Both the position numbers and the translations under genes were made by a program. 40,373 bases of DNA from JALGVA01 sp964617715. Lineage in GTDB: Bacteria; Armatimonadota; Zipacnadia; Zipacnadales; UBA5352. Position 1 is the stretch's first letter. Each line of letters begins with the position of its first letter. The stretch covers positions 1 through 40,373 of the forward strand of contig CAZTZN010000018.1 in NCBI GenBank assembly GCA_964617715.1. The letters run 5' to 3'. Below, in pieces: positions 9,901-17,338 of the stretch. The notes beneath the pieces were generated by a model. That model worked only from the letters and a program-made list of their open reading frames with translations. It was not told the origin of the DNA and did not search any database.

Positions 9901-10478
9901 AGCCCCACGACATGGCGGCTGCGCCCGGGCCGGTGGCCGAGGGGGCGGCTCTGGCCAACGCGGGCGCGCAGCCCACACAGCCGCCGCCCACGCGCCTGAC
10001 CATCGAGACCACGAAGGGGCCGATCACCGTCGAGCTGTTCGATGACCGCGCGCCCATTACCGCCGGGAACTTCCTGCTGCTGGCCGAGAGCGGTTTCTAC
10101 AACGGGATGACCTTCCATCGCTTCGAGCCGGGCTTCGTGATCCAGGGCGGCGACCCGCTGGGCGACGGCACGGGGGGCCCCGGCTTCACCATCCCGCGCG
10201 AGATCGTCCCCGGGCTCATCCACGAACGCGGCACCCTGTCGATGGCGCGGCGGATCGAACCCGACACCGCGGGCAGTCAGTTTTTCATCTGCCTGACGCG
10301 CGAAGAGTGCGCCTGCCTTGACGGCGGCTACGCGGCCTTCGGGCGGGTGATCGAGGGCATGGACGTGGTGGACCGCATCCGCCCCGGTGACCGGATGATC
10401 CGGGTCAGAGTGAACAGCGAGTCGCCGCACGCCGCCGCCGCCCGGCAGGCGGCCCGCGCCGCGCGTGTGCCGGACTGA
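6960..10478 (+). CDS. Exported LamG + DUF6067-like glycosidase + cyclophilin PPIase fusion
   Basis: ATG at 6960 with GGAGG 7 bases upstream; 1172 residues. Residues 1-20 are a signal peptide. About 22-228 form a LamG/concanavalin-like domain (LVAHYTFDALHG ... LYSRALSSGEIRAH). About 345-600 form a beta-supersandwich and about 600-960 a TIM barrel like DUF6067/GH-clan proteins (GLCWTAESDEGWR; DTDGVYLDGTTSPEA). After a Pro/Ala linker (about 965-1005), residues 1009-1150 are a cyclophilin-type peptidyl-prolyl isomerase: RLTIETTKGPITVELF, then FHRFEPGFVIQGGD with the catalytic Arg, Phe and Gln positions kept, GSQFFICL, and CLDGGYAAFGRVIEGMDVV (the CypA Trp121 position is Cys). No internal start with a ribosome site exists before the cyclophilin, so this is one polypeptide. 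Such a fusion is unusual; the foldase may help its own barrel or neighbouring exported enzymes. Confidence 0.85.
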   Translation: MRMAATIVIIVLAQAACLAQDEGLVAHYTFDALHGQTLPDVSGSGADGVVNGATLIESPHGRALRFDGVDDYIELGAPDALRLAGDLTVEAWVRISLEGKIAGERANGHWLIFGDASGLAVLRNYNLRVTHQNKLRFEWGDEGEYDDIEVDASFLDGEWHHLAAVAESASNYYLYLDGELLLHRPAGLPITRTNGGPFRIGGWGSGFLRGDIDEVRLYSRALSSGEIRAHAQVPAGETRLALDAGYSYASRGFHAEVFCEDMTGRAAGLSVGVTGPDGAAIARETHDAAEQTRPGSQRWSLDLLLPAEVIAGDYVVRCAVVDADGVELASQSETVPCTERPAWLDSKVGASEWIPPPFEPVAFAQTPAGLELQPWGRRMLVDDSPVLGAIDSAGARLLARPIAIVAQVDDEPVRWVCSAPRIVEAAADRVVFERECDGGALRLLITARVEYDGFLRLDWRVRANRALTLQQLIFELPVAPEAATHLYAWPSRTSGALTEPQTSRFRPLIFLSTEERGLCWTAESDEGWRPASFDRAMEILPGETETLVRMNIIGRDTTMDAGDELGYSFGLIATPVRPMARTMWEARLERQRPYADEYAWIDGEVEGRPALERFAELGARGLLVWRWWDAFSYTLPLGHEERFPELVRACHERGLQVVPYAIGFLFSEGAPEARYFTDDFVIVPRREWFIDRLPGLDNQMTWRACRGGPWQDWALATTAQCMDEYDTDGVYLDGTTSPEACMNRLHGCGYVRPDGRTGPTFPVFETREFMKRLYTIVKSRKPDGHVDAHVSGCYNVPAIAFTTATWNGEHLGPIDHLLDRLPLDMFRTEFMGHNVGVPADLLYYRMGGFRRCAGLALLHDVPTRAETLDDLKLLSELWRVRGQFGCEEAQFTGYWAIGDLATASPEGAYVSIWRRPESGVLAVIDNLGREAATVHVRFDLAALGLVGASAIDAISGAALAPAEGAVSLDLDAQDWRLVWLQPHDMAAAPGPVAEGAALANAGAQPTQPPPTRLTIETTKGPITVELFDDRAPITAGNFLLLAESGFYNGMTFHRFEPGFVIQGGDPLGDGTGGPGFTIPREIVPGLIHERGTLSMARRIEPDTAGSQFFICLTREECACLDGGYAAFGRVIEGMDVVDRIRPGDRMIRVRVNSESPHAAAARQAARAARVPD

Positions 10479-10480
10479 CG

Positions 10481-10509
10481 GCCCGCAGGGAACCTCCCGG
10501 CGCGCGGGC
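10481..10509 (+). other. GC-rich stem-loop after the fusion gene
   Basis: GCCCGC at 10481-10486 pairs with GCGGGC at 10504-10509, three bases after the stop codon of the fusion gene. GGTTCTG follows, but there is no real T-run. It could be a weak terminator or an mRNA-end-stabilising hairpin. Confidence 0.3.
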
Positions 10510-10567
10510 GGTTCTGGACGGCTGAGATGACGGACGGCGCGGCCTCGTCACGGAGGAGGTGCCTCTC

Positions 10568-11899
10568 ATGCGTTGCGTCTGGGTGTTGGTCATGCTGATG
10601 GCGGCGTCATTGTCTGCGGCGGCGCCGCCCGCCGGTGTGGTGGCCGAACTCGTACCGTGCCCCGAGGGCGCGAGCGTCCGCGTCGAGGCGGAAGGCCCGC
10701 TGCGTACGCGCGTCGAGGTGACCTGCGCGGGCGAGATGACGCAGGGCGACACGCCGCTGACGCTCCGCCTCGACATCACCCCGCGCTGGCCCCACTACTA
10801 CCTCGACGTGGCGGTGCTCGATGCCGACGGGCAGTTCCTGCCCTGCACCTGGCGCTCGGCCGAGCGCAACCGAGTGGAGGTCGCCATCCCGGCTCAGAGC
10901 GCGGCGTACTTCCTGCAGGTAACCGACCCGCGCGGGGAACAGCCGCCGCTGATCGATGAGGCGCAGCGCAGCGCGCGCGACCCGGCCACCGGCCTGCAGG
11001 CCCGCATCTGCCGCTGGTTCGACGATCGTAGCGCCGCGCTGAGCCTGCGCTTCGACGACTCGCACCCGACCCACATATTCAAGGCTATCCCCATGCTGCG
11101 TGAATATGGCTTCACCGGCACGTTCTTCATCACGCCCGGCCTGGGAGATTATGTGGACAATCGCGATGCCTGGGAGCGCTGCGCGGCGCAGGGAGATCAG
11201 GAGTTCGGCAACCACACCATGCACCATTGCGGCGCCGGGGATGATGATGCCATTGACCGCGAGATCGGCGACGCAGCACGTTACATCTGGAGTCTGTTCC
11301 CGCAGCGCAGCAAACTGCACGCCCTGGCATGGGGCGGAGGGTCGGAGTGGACGCATACCCGGCCGCTGCGGGAGTTCATCGAGCGCTATTACTGCTTCGA
11401 TGTCTACGGCCGCCCTGCCGTCTCAATGGCCGATGTCTACGGGGGACGCATCGAGGCCTTCCAACGCGGCCTCCAGAGGGCGCTTGAGACCCATGACTGG
11501 TTCACTGCGCTGTTCCATCAGATCGGCGAGAGCATCAGTGAGGAGAACTTCCGTCGCGTCCTCGACATCGTGAAAGAGCGCGAGGACGCGCTGTGGATCG
11601 CGGGCATGGCCGACGCGCACAAGTATGAGACCGAGCGCAACGCCGCCGCGCTGCGCTGCACCGCCATCGATGCCGACAGCTCTCGCCTGACCGTGACCTG
11701 CGGCACCGACCCCGAGCTGTACGATCAGCCGCTGACCATCGCGCTTGCACTGCCGAACGGGTGGGCCGCCGATGCCCTGCGCGTTGCCGCCCCCGACGGC
11801 GCCGCCGTGCCGACGCGGGTCAGCCCGTCCGAAGACGGCATCGTGGTGCTCTTCGACGTCGCGCCCGTGACGGCCGAATACGTGCTGCGGGCGGGATAG
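10568..11899 (+). CDS. Exported polysaccharide deacetylase (NodB domain)
   Basis: The ATG at 10568 lies 9-12 bases after GGAGGAGG; the overlapping GTG at 10559 is inside that site. The product is 443 residues with a signal peptide (LMAASLSAAA). Residues about 150-360 are a NodB-homology domain of carbohydrate esterase family 4. Motif 1 is LRFDD, with D163 as likely base and D164 as metal ligand. Motif 2 is NHTMHH, with H216 and H220 as metal ligands. Flanking N- and C-terminal regions are beta-rich and unassigned. Family members remove N-acetyl (or O-acetyl) groups from chitin, peptidoglycan or related hexosamine polymers. Beside GH123-like and DUF4838 proteins, an N-acetylhexosamine substrate fits. 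Both motifs are intact, so activity is likely; the substrate is inference. Confidence 0.85.
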   Translation: MRCVWVLVMLMAASLSAAAPPAGVVAELVPCPEGASVRVEAEGPLRTRVEVTCAGEMTQGDTPLTLRLDITPRWPHYYLDVAVLDADGQFLPCTWRSAERNRVEVAIPAQSAAYFLQVTDPRGEQPPLIDEAQRSARDPATGLQARICRWFDDRSAALSLRFDDSHPTHIFKAIPMLREYGFTGTFFITPGLGDYVDNRDAWERCAAQGDQEFGNHTMHHCGAGDDDAIDREIGDAARYIWSLFPQRSKLHALAWGGGSEWTHTRPLREFIERYYCFDVYGRPAVSMADVYGGRIEAFQRGLQRALETHDWFTALFHQIGESISEENFRRVLDIVKEREDALWIAGMADAHKYETERNAAALRCTAIDADSSRLTVTCGTDPELYDQPLTIALALPNGWAADALRVAAPDGAAVPTRVSPSEDGIVVLFDVAPVTAEYVLRAG

Positions 11900-11914
11900 G
11901 CAGTCCGGCCCCGC

Positions 11915-11937
11915 TCCTGCGCTGTTCCCACGCAGGA
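11915..11937 (+). other. Stem-loop after the deacetylase gene
   Basis: TCCTGCG at 11915-11921 pairs perfectly with CGCAGGA at 11931-11937 around a 9-base loop, 15 bases past the deacetylase stop. TAAGGC follows rather than a T-run. Possible weak terminator or RNA-processing hairpin. Confidence 0.3.
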
Positions 11938-11998
11938 TAAGGCATGGGCGGCCGCGAAGAACCTCCCGCTGCTACCCCATCACTGGAGGCGTGAACTC

Positions 11999-14437
11999 AT
12001 GAGGATCTGCCTGCTCGTATGCGCCATCATCGTCGCGAGCGCCCTCGTCGGGAGCTGCCAGCCGGTCGGCCTGGTGCAGGATGGAGCCAGCGACTTCGTC
12101 ATCTACCATGCGCCCGACGCCCCGCCTTCGGTGGTCGCGGCGGCTGCCGACCTGCAGAGGTACATCGAGGAGGCGTCAGGCGCGCGGCTGGAGATCGTCA
12201 CCGAGCCCGCGTCGCCCGCGATCATTCTCGGCGCCGCCGCGGGCCTCGACCTGGCCGACGTCCCGCTCGAGGGCTTCCGCATTGTGACCCGCGATGGCAA
12301 CATCCTCATCGCCGGACCCGACACCGCCGAGGGCGAGCTGACACCGCAGGGCGGCACCTCCAACGGCACCCGCAACGGCGTAGATGCCTTCCTCGAGCAA
12401 TTCGTGGGGGTGCGTTGGCTGATGCCCACGGAGATCGGCGAGTCGGTGCCGCGAACCGACGCCATCACCGTGCCTGAGACCGACATGACCGACGCCCCCT
12501 TCTTCCTCAACCGCCGCGTGCCGTATACGCAGGAACGCACCGGGGCGGTCAGGCAGTGGTGGGCGCGCCAGCGGCTCGGGTGGAGCCTGTACCTCAATCA
12601 CGGCCACAACTTCCGCCGCACCATCCCCGCGGAGCTGTACGACGAACACCCGGACTACTTCCCCATGTTCGACGGGGTGCGCGTGCCACCGACGGGGCGC
12701 TACAAGCTGTGTCTGAGCAACCCCGAACTCATCCGCGCCTTCGCCGATCGCGTCATCGAGTACTTCGACAACAACCCCACCTCCACGTGCTACTCGCTGT
12801 CGCCCTCCGACGGAACCGGGTGGTGCCGGTGCCCGGAGTGCGTGGCGCTGTATGAGGAGGACCCGAACGGCAACCTCTCGGTGACGCCCGCGGTGCTGCA
12901 CTTTTACAACGGTGTCGCCCGGATCGTGGCGCAGAAGTACCCCGACAGGGTGCTCGCGGGGTACGTCTATGCCGCCTACGTCTTCCCGCCGCACGATCCC
13001 ATCCGGCTCGAGCCTAATGTCTTCCTGGTGTGGGCGCCGAGCTTCGACTACGGCTACACCCTCTTCCGCCCCGAGCTGCAGCAGCGCTGGGAGGAGCTGG
13101 TGGCGCAGTGGACGCAGGTGACCGGGAACATCGCCTACTACGACCTGCCCACCTCGATGGCGAACGACGCGGGCGCGCCCTGCCCCCCGGGGCTGGAGAT
13201 CCTCAAGTTCATCTATCCGCGCCTGAAGGCCGCCGGCCTCAAGGGCGTCTACGTCTACGGCCAGGAGGCGTGGGGGACCGGCGCGCCCACCAACTACCTG
13301 CTGGCGCGGCTCGCCTGGGACCCCGACGCCGACGTGGACGCGCTCTTCGCCGAATTCATGGACCGCTGCTATGCCGAGGGCGCCGACGAGATCGAGCAGA
13401 TGTACCGTCTGCTGGATGCCGAGGTCAAGCGCCACTTCCTGGAGAACGAGGACGCGCGCTACACCCTCACGCCTGCGATCATGGAGGATGTCTACGCGCG
13501 CAACTTCGCCGAGATCGAGCGGCTCTACCGCGCCGCCGAGGCGAAGGTGCAGGACCCCGGGGCACGCCAACGGTTGGAGTGGCTGGGTTGGAACCTGACG
13601 CTGCTGCACTGGAACCTGCGCCAGTACGGGCTGCTCGACGACCCTACCGCCTCGAGCTTCTACCTGTCCGACGCCGAGTTCTCCCCATGGTTTGCCGAGC
13701 GCAAGGACTCGCTGGCCTTCCGCCCGTCCCGGCAGGTGGCGCGGCCCGCCGACATCGGGAAGGTCGCGGTCGCCGCGATCGATGAGGTGCCCAATGCCGA
13801 GGAGACGCAGCCCTTCCTGCTGCGTGGCAACCAGCACATCATCGTCATGCCCACGGCCGACCAGGCTACGGTGAGCTTCGGCCGCATCACCGCCCGTGGC
13901 AAGCTGGTCCAATTCACGGTGCACGGCGCCGACGGGGAGGAGATCGCGGGCGGCATCATGAGTGCCGAGGTGCCGATCACCCTCGACGCCGCGGGCTCGC
14001 CGGTCTACCACCTGCTGATCGCCGCCGGTTCGGCGAGCTTCACGATGGATGTCGAGGGCGGCGCGTGGGCGGTGTCGGGCCACGTCGATGACCAGGGACT
14101 GCACCTGCTCGGCAAGGTCACGCCTCTGTACTTCGAGGTCCCGGCGGGCTGCGAGTCCTTCCGTCTGTCCCTGCAGGCCACGCCACCGGGCGAGACCGCG
14201 CTGGGCACGCTCTACGCCCCCGACGGCCGGGAGGCGGCCACCTTCCGCGCGGTCGAGATGCCGATCGACCGGCAGGAGATCGCGGTCGGCGCCGGTGATG
14301 CGGGCGTGTGGAAGCTGGTCATCTCGCCCGCGGAGGTCGGTGTGATCGATGACGTGTGGATCGACCTCAGCGATGATCTGTCGGGCTGGTTCTCGCTCGA
14401 CCCGGAGAATGCGTTGGCGGTGAAGGTCGAGGAGTAG
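11999..14437 (+). CDS. DUF4838-family (GH163-like) lipoprotein with CxCxxC motif
   Basis: ATG at 11999 with GGAGG about 10 bases upstream; 812 residues. The N-terminus is a signal peptide ending in a plausible lipobox (VGSC, C20), so the protein is probably membrane-anchored. About 25-150 match the alpha-glucuronidase/GH20b-like N-terminal domain (AAADLQRYIEEASGARLEI). About 170-500 are DUF4838, with KLCLSNPEL and then SPSDGTGWCRCPEC. C276, C278 and C281 form a CxCxxC motif that may bind metal or form disulfides. A C-terminal beta-sandwich (about 600-812) probably binds carbohydrate. From memory, DUF4838 contains the CAZy GH163 endo-beta-N-acetylglucosaminidases. Its partner at 17339 has the same layout. 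Specificity is inferred. Confidence 0.8.
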   Translation: MRICLLVCAIIVASALVGSCQPVGLVQDGASDFVIYHAPDAPPSVVAAAADLQRYIEEASGARLEIVTEPASPAIILGAAAGLDLADVPLEGFRIVTRDGNILIAGPDTAEGELTPQGGTSNGTRNGVDAFLEQFVGVRWLMPTEIGESVPRTDAITVPETDMTDAPFFLNRRVPYTQERTGAVRQWWARQRLGWSLYLNHGHNFRRTIPAELYDEHPDYFPMFDGVRVPPTGRYKLCLSNPELIRAFADRVIEYFDNNPTSTCYSLSPSDGTGWCRCPECVALYEEDPNGNLSVTPAVLHFYNGVARIVAQKYPDRVLAGYVYAAYVFPPHDPIRLEPNVFLVWAPSFDYGYTLFRPELQQRWEELVAQWTQVTGNIAYYDLPTSMANDAGAPCPPGLEILKFIYPRLKAAGLKGVYVYGQEAWGTGAPTNYLLARLAWDPDADVDALFAEFMDRCYAEGADEIEQMYRLLDAEVKRHFLENEDARYTLTPAIMEDVYARNFAEIERLYRAAEAKVQDPGARQRLEWLGWNLTLLHWNLRQYGLLDDPTASSFYLSDAEFSPWFAERKDSLAFRPSRQVARPADIGKVAVAAIDEVPNAEETQPFLLRGNQHIIVMPTADQATVSFGRITARGKLVQFTVHGADGEEIAGGIMSAEVPITLDAAGSPVYHLLIAAGSASFTMDVEGGAWAVSGHVDDQGLHLLGKVTPLYFEVPAGCESFRLSLQATPPGETALGTLYAPDGREAATFRAVEMPIDRQEIAVGAGDAGVWKLVISPAEVGVIDDVWIDLSDDLSGWFSLDPENALAVKVEE

Positions 14438-14476
14438 GCCGGCGACCGGCCCGCCGCGCAATTCGGGCCTGTGGGT

Positions 14477-14503
14477 GCAGATCGGGCCTCCGGCCCGACC
14501 TGC
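14477..14503 (+). other. Strong stem-loop upstream of the fucosidase gene
   Basis: GCAG/CTGC plus the perfect 7-base TCGGGCC/GGCCCGA stem around a TCC loop form a 12-position hairpin with one mismatch. It lies 40 bases after the DUF4838 lipoprotein stop and about 87 bases before the fucosidase start. No T-run follows, so termination is uncertain; it may be a processing or attenuation site. Confidence 0.4.
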
Positions 14504-14589
14504 GCGGGTGCGACCAGCTCGAGGCGCGCCCGGAGCACCTGCAGTCGGCCCACGTCCACAGACGACGTGACAACAGGAGAATGACGGCC

Positions 14590-15897
14590 ATGCCCGATGC
14601 GCAGTCCGACCCCTACGCCTGGTTCAACGAGGCGAAGTTCGGCATGTTCCTGCACTGGGGCATCTATTCGCTGCTGGGACGCGGCGAGCAGGTGATGTTC
14701 CGCGAGCACCTCGTCCCCAGCGAATACCGCAGGCTCGCGGATGAGTTCACCGTGCCCAACTTCGACGCGCACGAGTGGGCCCGCATGGCCCGCGATGCGG
14801 GCATGCGCTACATGGTGCTCACCAGCAAACACCACGACGGCTACTGCCTGTTCGACTCGCCGGGCTGGGACTTCTGCGCCCCGCGCACCGCCCCCGGCCG
14901 CGATCTGATCGCCGAGTACGTCGAGGGTTGCCGCGCCGCCGGGCTGCGCGTGGGGATCTACTACTCGCTGCAGGACTGGGCCTTCCCGGTGATGTTCGAC
15001 GGCCCGGACGCAGACGAAGCGGAACTCGAGCGCCTCGTCGCCAAGGTCCACGCCGACATCGAGGCGCTGTGCAGTAACTACGGACAGATCGATCTGATGT
15101 GGTTTGACGGCCGCTGGCCGCTGGACGACGGCTGGCGGCCGCTGGAGATCGACGACATCATCCGCGAGCTGCAGCCCGCGGCCATGATCACCGGCGACCG
15201 GCTGCACGGGCGCCCGCCCGCGTTCACCGACAACCCCTACTACCGTGGCGAGCGCTCGGGCTACATCGCCTCCTCGGAGCGGCGCATCGCCGCACCGGAC
15301 GTCAACGTACCGTGGGAGGTCTGCGATATCAATCAGCACCGCTGGTGGGGCTACGTCAAGTGGGACGGTCACTACAAGACGCCCACTGAGCTGGTCTACC
15401 TGCTCGCCGAGTCGCTGGGCCAGGGCGCCAACCTGCTGCTCAACTTCGGCCCCAGGGGCGATGGCGGCTTCCCCGACCAGGCGCTCGCGCAGCTCGCAGG
15501 CCTCGGGCGCTTCTGTGAGCGCAACGCCGAGGCCATCTACGGGTCGAGCGGCGCCAACGGCCTGTTCGAGCACCTCACCTTCGGCGACATGACCCAGAAG
15601 GGTGATACGCTCTACCTGTGGGTCAGGTACTGGCAGGGCACCGACTTCCACTTCGCGGGTCTGGCCAACGAGATCCTGGGCGCACGCGTGCTGGGTCGTG
15701 ATGACATCGAGGTGCAGATCGACCGCGACGGCGAGCAGGTGTGGCTGCGGGGATTGCCCGAGCTGCCGCCGGACCCGGACTGCACGGTGATAGCGCTCGA
15801 CCTCGACGGCGAGCCTGAAGCGCTGGAGTGGGGGCGCTACCGGCTGCACGGTGGCCCCTGTGACCGGCGCATCTGGCGTGAGTGGGCCCGGAGCTAG
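14590..15897 (+). CDS. Alpha-L-fucosidase, GH29 (cytoplasmic)
   Basis: I place the start at the ATG at 14590, about 10 bases after GGAG; the ATG at 14581 almost touches that site. The product is 435 residues, within the GH29 range, and has no signal peptide, unlike nearly all its neighbours. GH29 hallmarks are in order: KFGMFLHWGIYS at residue 16, TSKHHDGYCLFDS with H81, H82 and D83, GLRVGIYYSLQDW, and LMWFDG with D173 as the predicted nucleophile of the retaining mechanism. WWGYVKWDGHYKTP and LLLNFGPRGDG follow in the second half. A short beta-sandwich C-domain ends the protein. It releases fucose from non-reducing ends. A cytoplasmic location implies that fucosylated oligosaccharides are imported, although no transporter gene lies in this window. 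The acid/base residue cannot be assigned from sequence alone. Confidence 0.92.
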   Translation: MPDAQSDPYAWFNEAKFGMFLHWGIYSLLGRGEQVMFREHLVPSEYRRLADEFTVPNFDAHEWARMARDAGMRYMVLTSKHHDGYCLFDSPGWDFCAPRTAPGRDLIAEYVEGCRAAGLRVGIYYSLQDWAFPVMFDGPDADEAELERLVAKVHADIEALCSNYGQIDLMWFDGRWPLDDGWRPLEIDDIIRELQPAAMITGDRLHGRPPAFTDNPYYRGERSGYIASSERRIAAPDVNVPWEVCDINQHRWWGYVKWDGHYKTPTELVYLLAESLGQGANLLLNFGPRGDGGFPDQALAQLAGLGRFCERNAEAIYGSSGANGLFEHLTFGDMTQKGDTLYLWVRYWQGTDFHFAGLANEILGARVLGRDDIEVQIDRDGEQVWLRGLPELPPDPDCTVIALDLDGEPEALEWGRYRLHGGPCDRRIWREWARS

Positions 15898-15898
15898 C

Positions 15899-15914
15899 AC
15901 CGGCGTGCGCCGGT
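15899..15914 (+). terminator. Stem-loop directly after the fucosidase stop codon
   Basis: ACCGGC pairs with GCCGGT around a GTGC loop, starting two bases after the TAG stop and followed by TTCC. It is short and lacks a full T-run, so this is a weak intrinsic terminator at best. Confidence 0.35.
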
Positions 15915-15995
15915 TCCGGTGAGAATGACGTGACCCGCAAGGGGGCCTGGCGCACCAATCTGTTGCGCGAAAACGCAGCGATAGTCCATGACGGG

Positions 15996-16017
15996 GTGCA
16001 GGCGCTTTCGCCTGCAC
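15996..16017 (+). other. Perfect 9-bp hairpin between fucosidase and hydrolase genes
   Basis: GTGCAGGCG and CGCCTGCAC form a perfect 9-base stem with a CTTT loop. The 240-base gap (15898-16137) that contains it has no convincing open frame. A T-run is missing. Together with the stem at 15899 it probably separates two transcription units or caps an mRNA end. Confidence 0.45.
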
Positions 16018-16108
16018 ACGCCGCCATCAGGCGCCGGAAGCGCGCACAGGTGCGCGGACAAGCAGCGGCTGCGCTCGATCCTGCGCCTGTAACCTGCGTC
16101 GGAGGCGA

Positions 16109-16123
16109 TGGCACTATCCTTGC
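16109..16123 (+). promoter_or_regulatory. Possible sigma54 (-24/-12) promoter element
   Basis: TGGCAC, five bases, then TTGC matches the conserved core of the RpoN promoter. Transcription would start near 16135, only about three bases before the ATG at 16138 and past its ribosome site, which argues for chance or a nearly leaderless mRNA. No sigma54 activator gene is seen. Confidence 0.2.
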
Positions 16124-16137
16124 GAGGAGGTGTCCGG

Positions 16138-17217
16138 ATGACACTGCGCGCGACGACACGCTGCACGCTGCTGCTGGCCCTCACGATGCTGTCGGGCTGC
16201 GGGGTTGGGGCCGATATGCCGTACAACGCCGGCTACACGATTGTAGACTTCGAACGCACACCTGACGAGGGTGACCCGTACGTGGTCACCGTGGCTGTGT
16301 GGTATCCGACCGCCGAGCGCGAGGGGCTGTACCGTTACGGCGCGAAGCCGATGCTCGGCAGGTGCGCGGAGGACGCCGCCATCGCGACCGAGGGCGCGCC
16401 CTACCCGCTGGTGATCTACTCGCACGGCTACGGGGGCTCGGGCATCGCAGCGCCGTACCTGACCGAACACCTGGCGCGGCAGGGCTACATCGTCGCAGCA
16501 CCCGACCACGCCGACGCCCATCAGGCCAACCGCATCCGCCCGCCTGCTGACCCGCACTTCAACCTGCGCGAGTACCTCGCCGCCGCAGTGGCACTGGCCA
16601 ACTCGGGCGCAGACTTCGACTTCGCCGCGCACGATTATCGCATGGCCGAGGCCCGTCTGGTCATCGACAGGATGCTGGCACTGAGCGCCGACCCGGACTC
16701 GTGGCTGCACGGCATGATCGACACCGAGCGCATCGGCATGTGCGGGCACTCATTCGGTTCCTTCACCACGCTCGCGTGCGTCGGCGCCGGGGACCGATGG
16801 CGCGACGACCGCATCAGCGCCGCGATCTCCATCTCAGGCGGCGTGTTCATGTGGAGCGCCCAGGACTACCAGAGCGTCGCGGTGCCGATCATGATCATGT
16901 GGGGCGCGCTCGAGGGCGGTGAGCAGGGGATCACGCAGGATCGGGTGGCCGCCGAGCGCCTGGCGTGGGAGAACCTCCCGGCGCCCAAGGTCATGTTCGT
17001 GCTCAAGGAGGCTGCGCACTTCACCTTCGCGCAGGGCGGGCTCGACCGCATCCTGGGCCATGAAGCGGAGGCCGACCTCCTGCTGCAGCAGTACCGGGCC
17101 ATCCAGACCTACTGCACGGCGATGTTCGACCGTTACCTGCGCGGCGACCTGGCCGCCGAGGAGACCCTGACGACGCGCGACCCGATGTTTACCGAGCATC
17201 GCTACGTGCCGCAGTGA
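16138..17217 (+). CDS. Alpha/beta-hydrolase lipoprotein (dienelactone-hydrolase / PAF-acetylhydrolase-like)
   Basis: ATG at 16138 with AGGAGGTG 6 bases upstream; 359 residues. The signal peptide ends in a good lipobox (LSGC, C21). The alpha/beta-hydrolase fold is evident: oxyanion strand LVIYSHGYGG, entry into the second helix with LARQGYIVAAPDHADAH, nucleophile elbow GHSFG with S205, and a likely catalytic His at H294 in EAAHFTF. The acid residue is uncertain; the usual position reads WGALEGG, so Glu may replace Asp. The overall layout matches the predicted dienelactone hydrolase group (COG4188-like) that also includes platelet-activating-factor acetylhydrolases. In this locus it could remove acyl or acetyl esters from a glycan at the cell surface. 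It lies in its own transcription unit or at the head of one, 121 bases before the next lipoprotein gene. Confidence 0.8.
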   Translation: MTLRATTRCTLLLALTMLSGCGVGADMPYNAGYTIVDFERTPDEGDPYVVTVAVWYPTAEREGLYRYGAKPMLGRCAEDAAIATEGAPYPLVIYSHGYGGSGIAAPYLTEHLARQGYIVAAPDHADAHQANRIRPPADPHFNLREYLAAAVALANSGADFDFAAHDYRMAEARLVIDRMLALSADPDSWLHGMIDTERIGMCGHSFGSFTTLACVGAGDRWRDDRISAAISISGGVFMWSAQDYQSVAVPIMIMWGALEGGEQGITQDRVAAERLAWENLPAPKVMFVLKEAAHFTFAQGGLDRILGHEAEADLLLQQYRAIQTYCTAMFDRYLRGDLAAEETLTTRDPMFTEHRYVPQ

Positions 17218-17338
17218 CGCGCCGTGCCGACGCTGGCGCCTCCCGCCGCGGCCACCTGCCCGACGAGGGTGGCATCAGCCGGCTCGCCGGTGGGAAGAAT
17301 GCAACGCGGAGCGAGTGGACCTGAGGGAGGACACCGGA

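Noticed and set aside
9912..10478. Cyclophilin as a separate gene starting at an internal ATG near 9911
   Set aside because: No ribosome site precedes it, no stop separates it from the upstream frame, and the product would lack a signal peptide.
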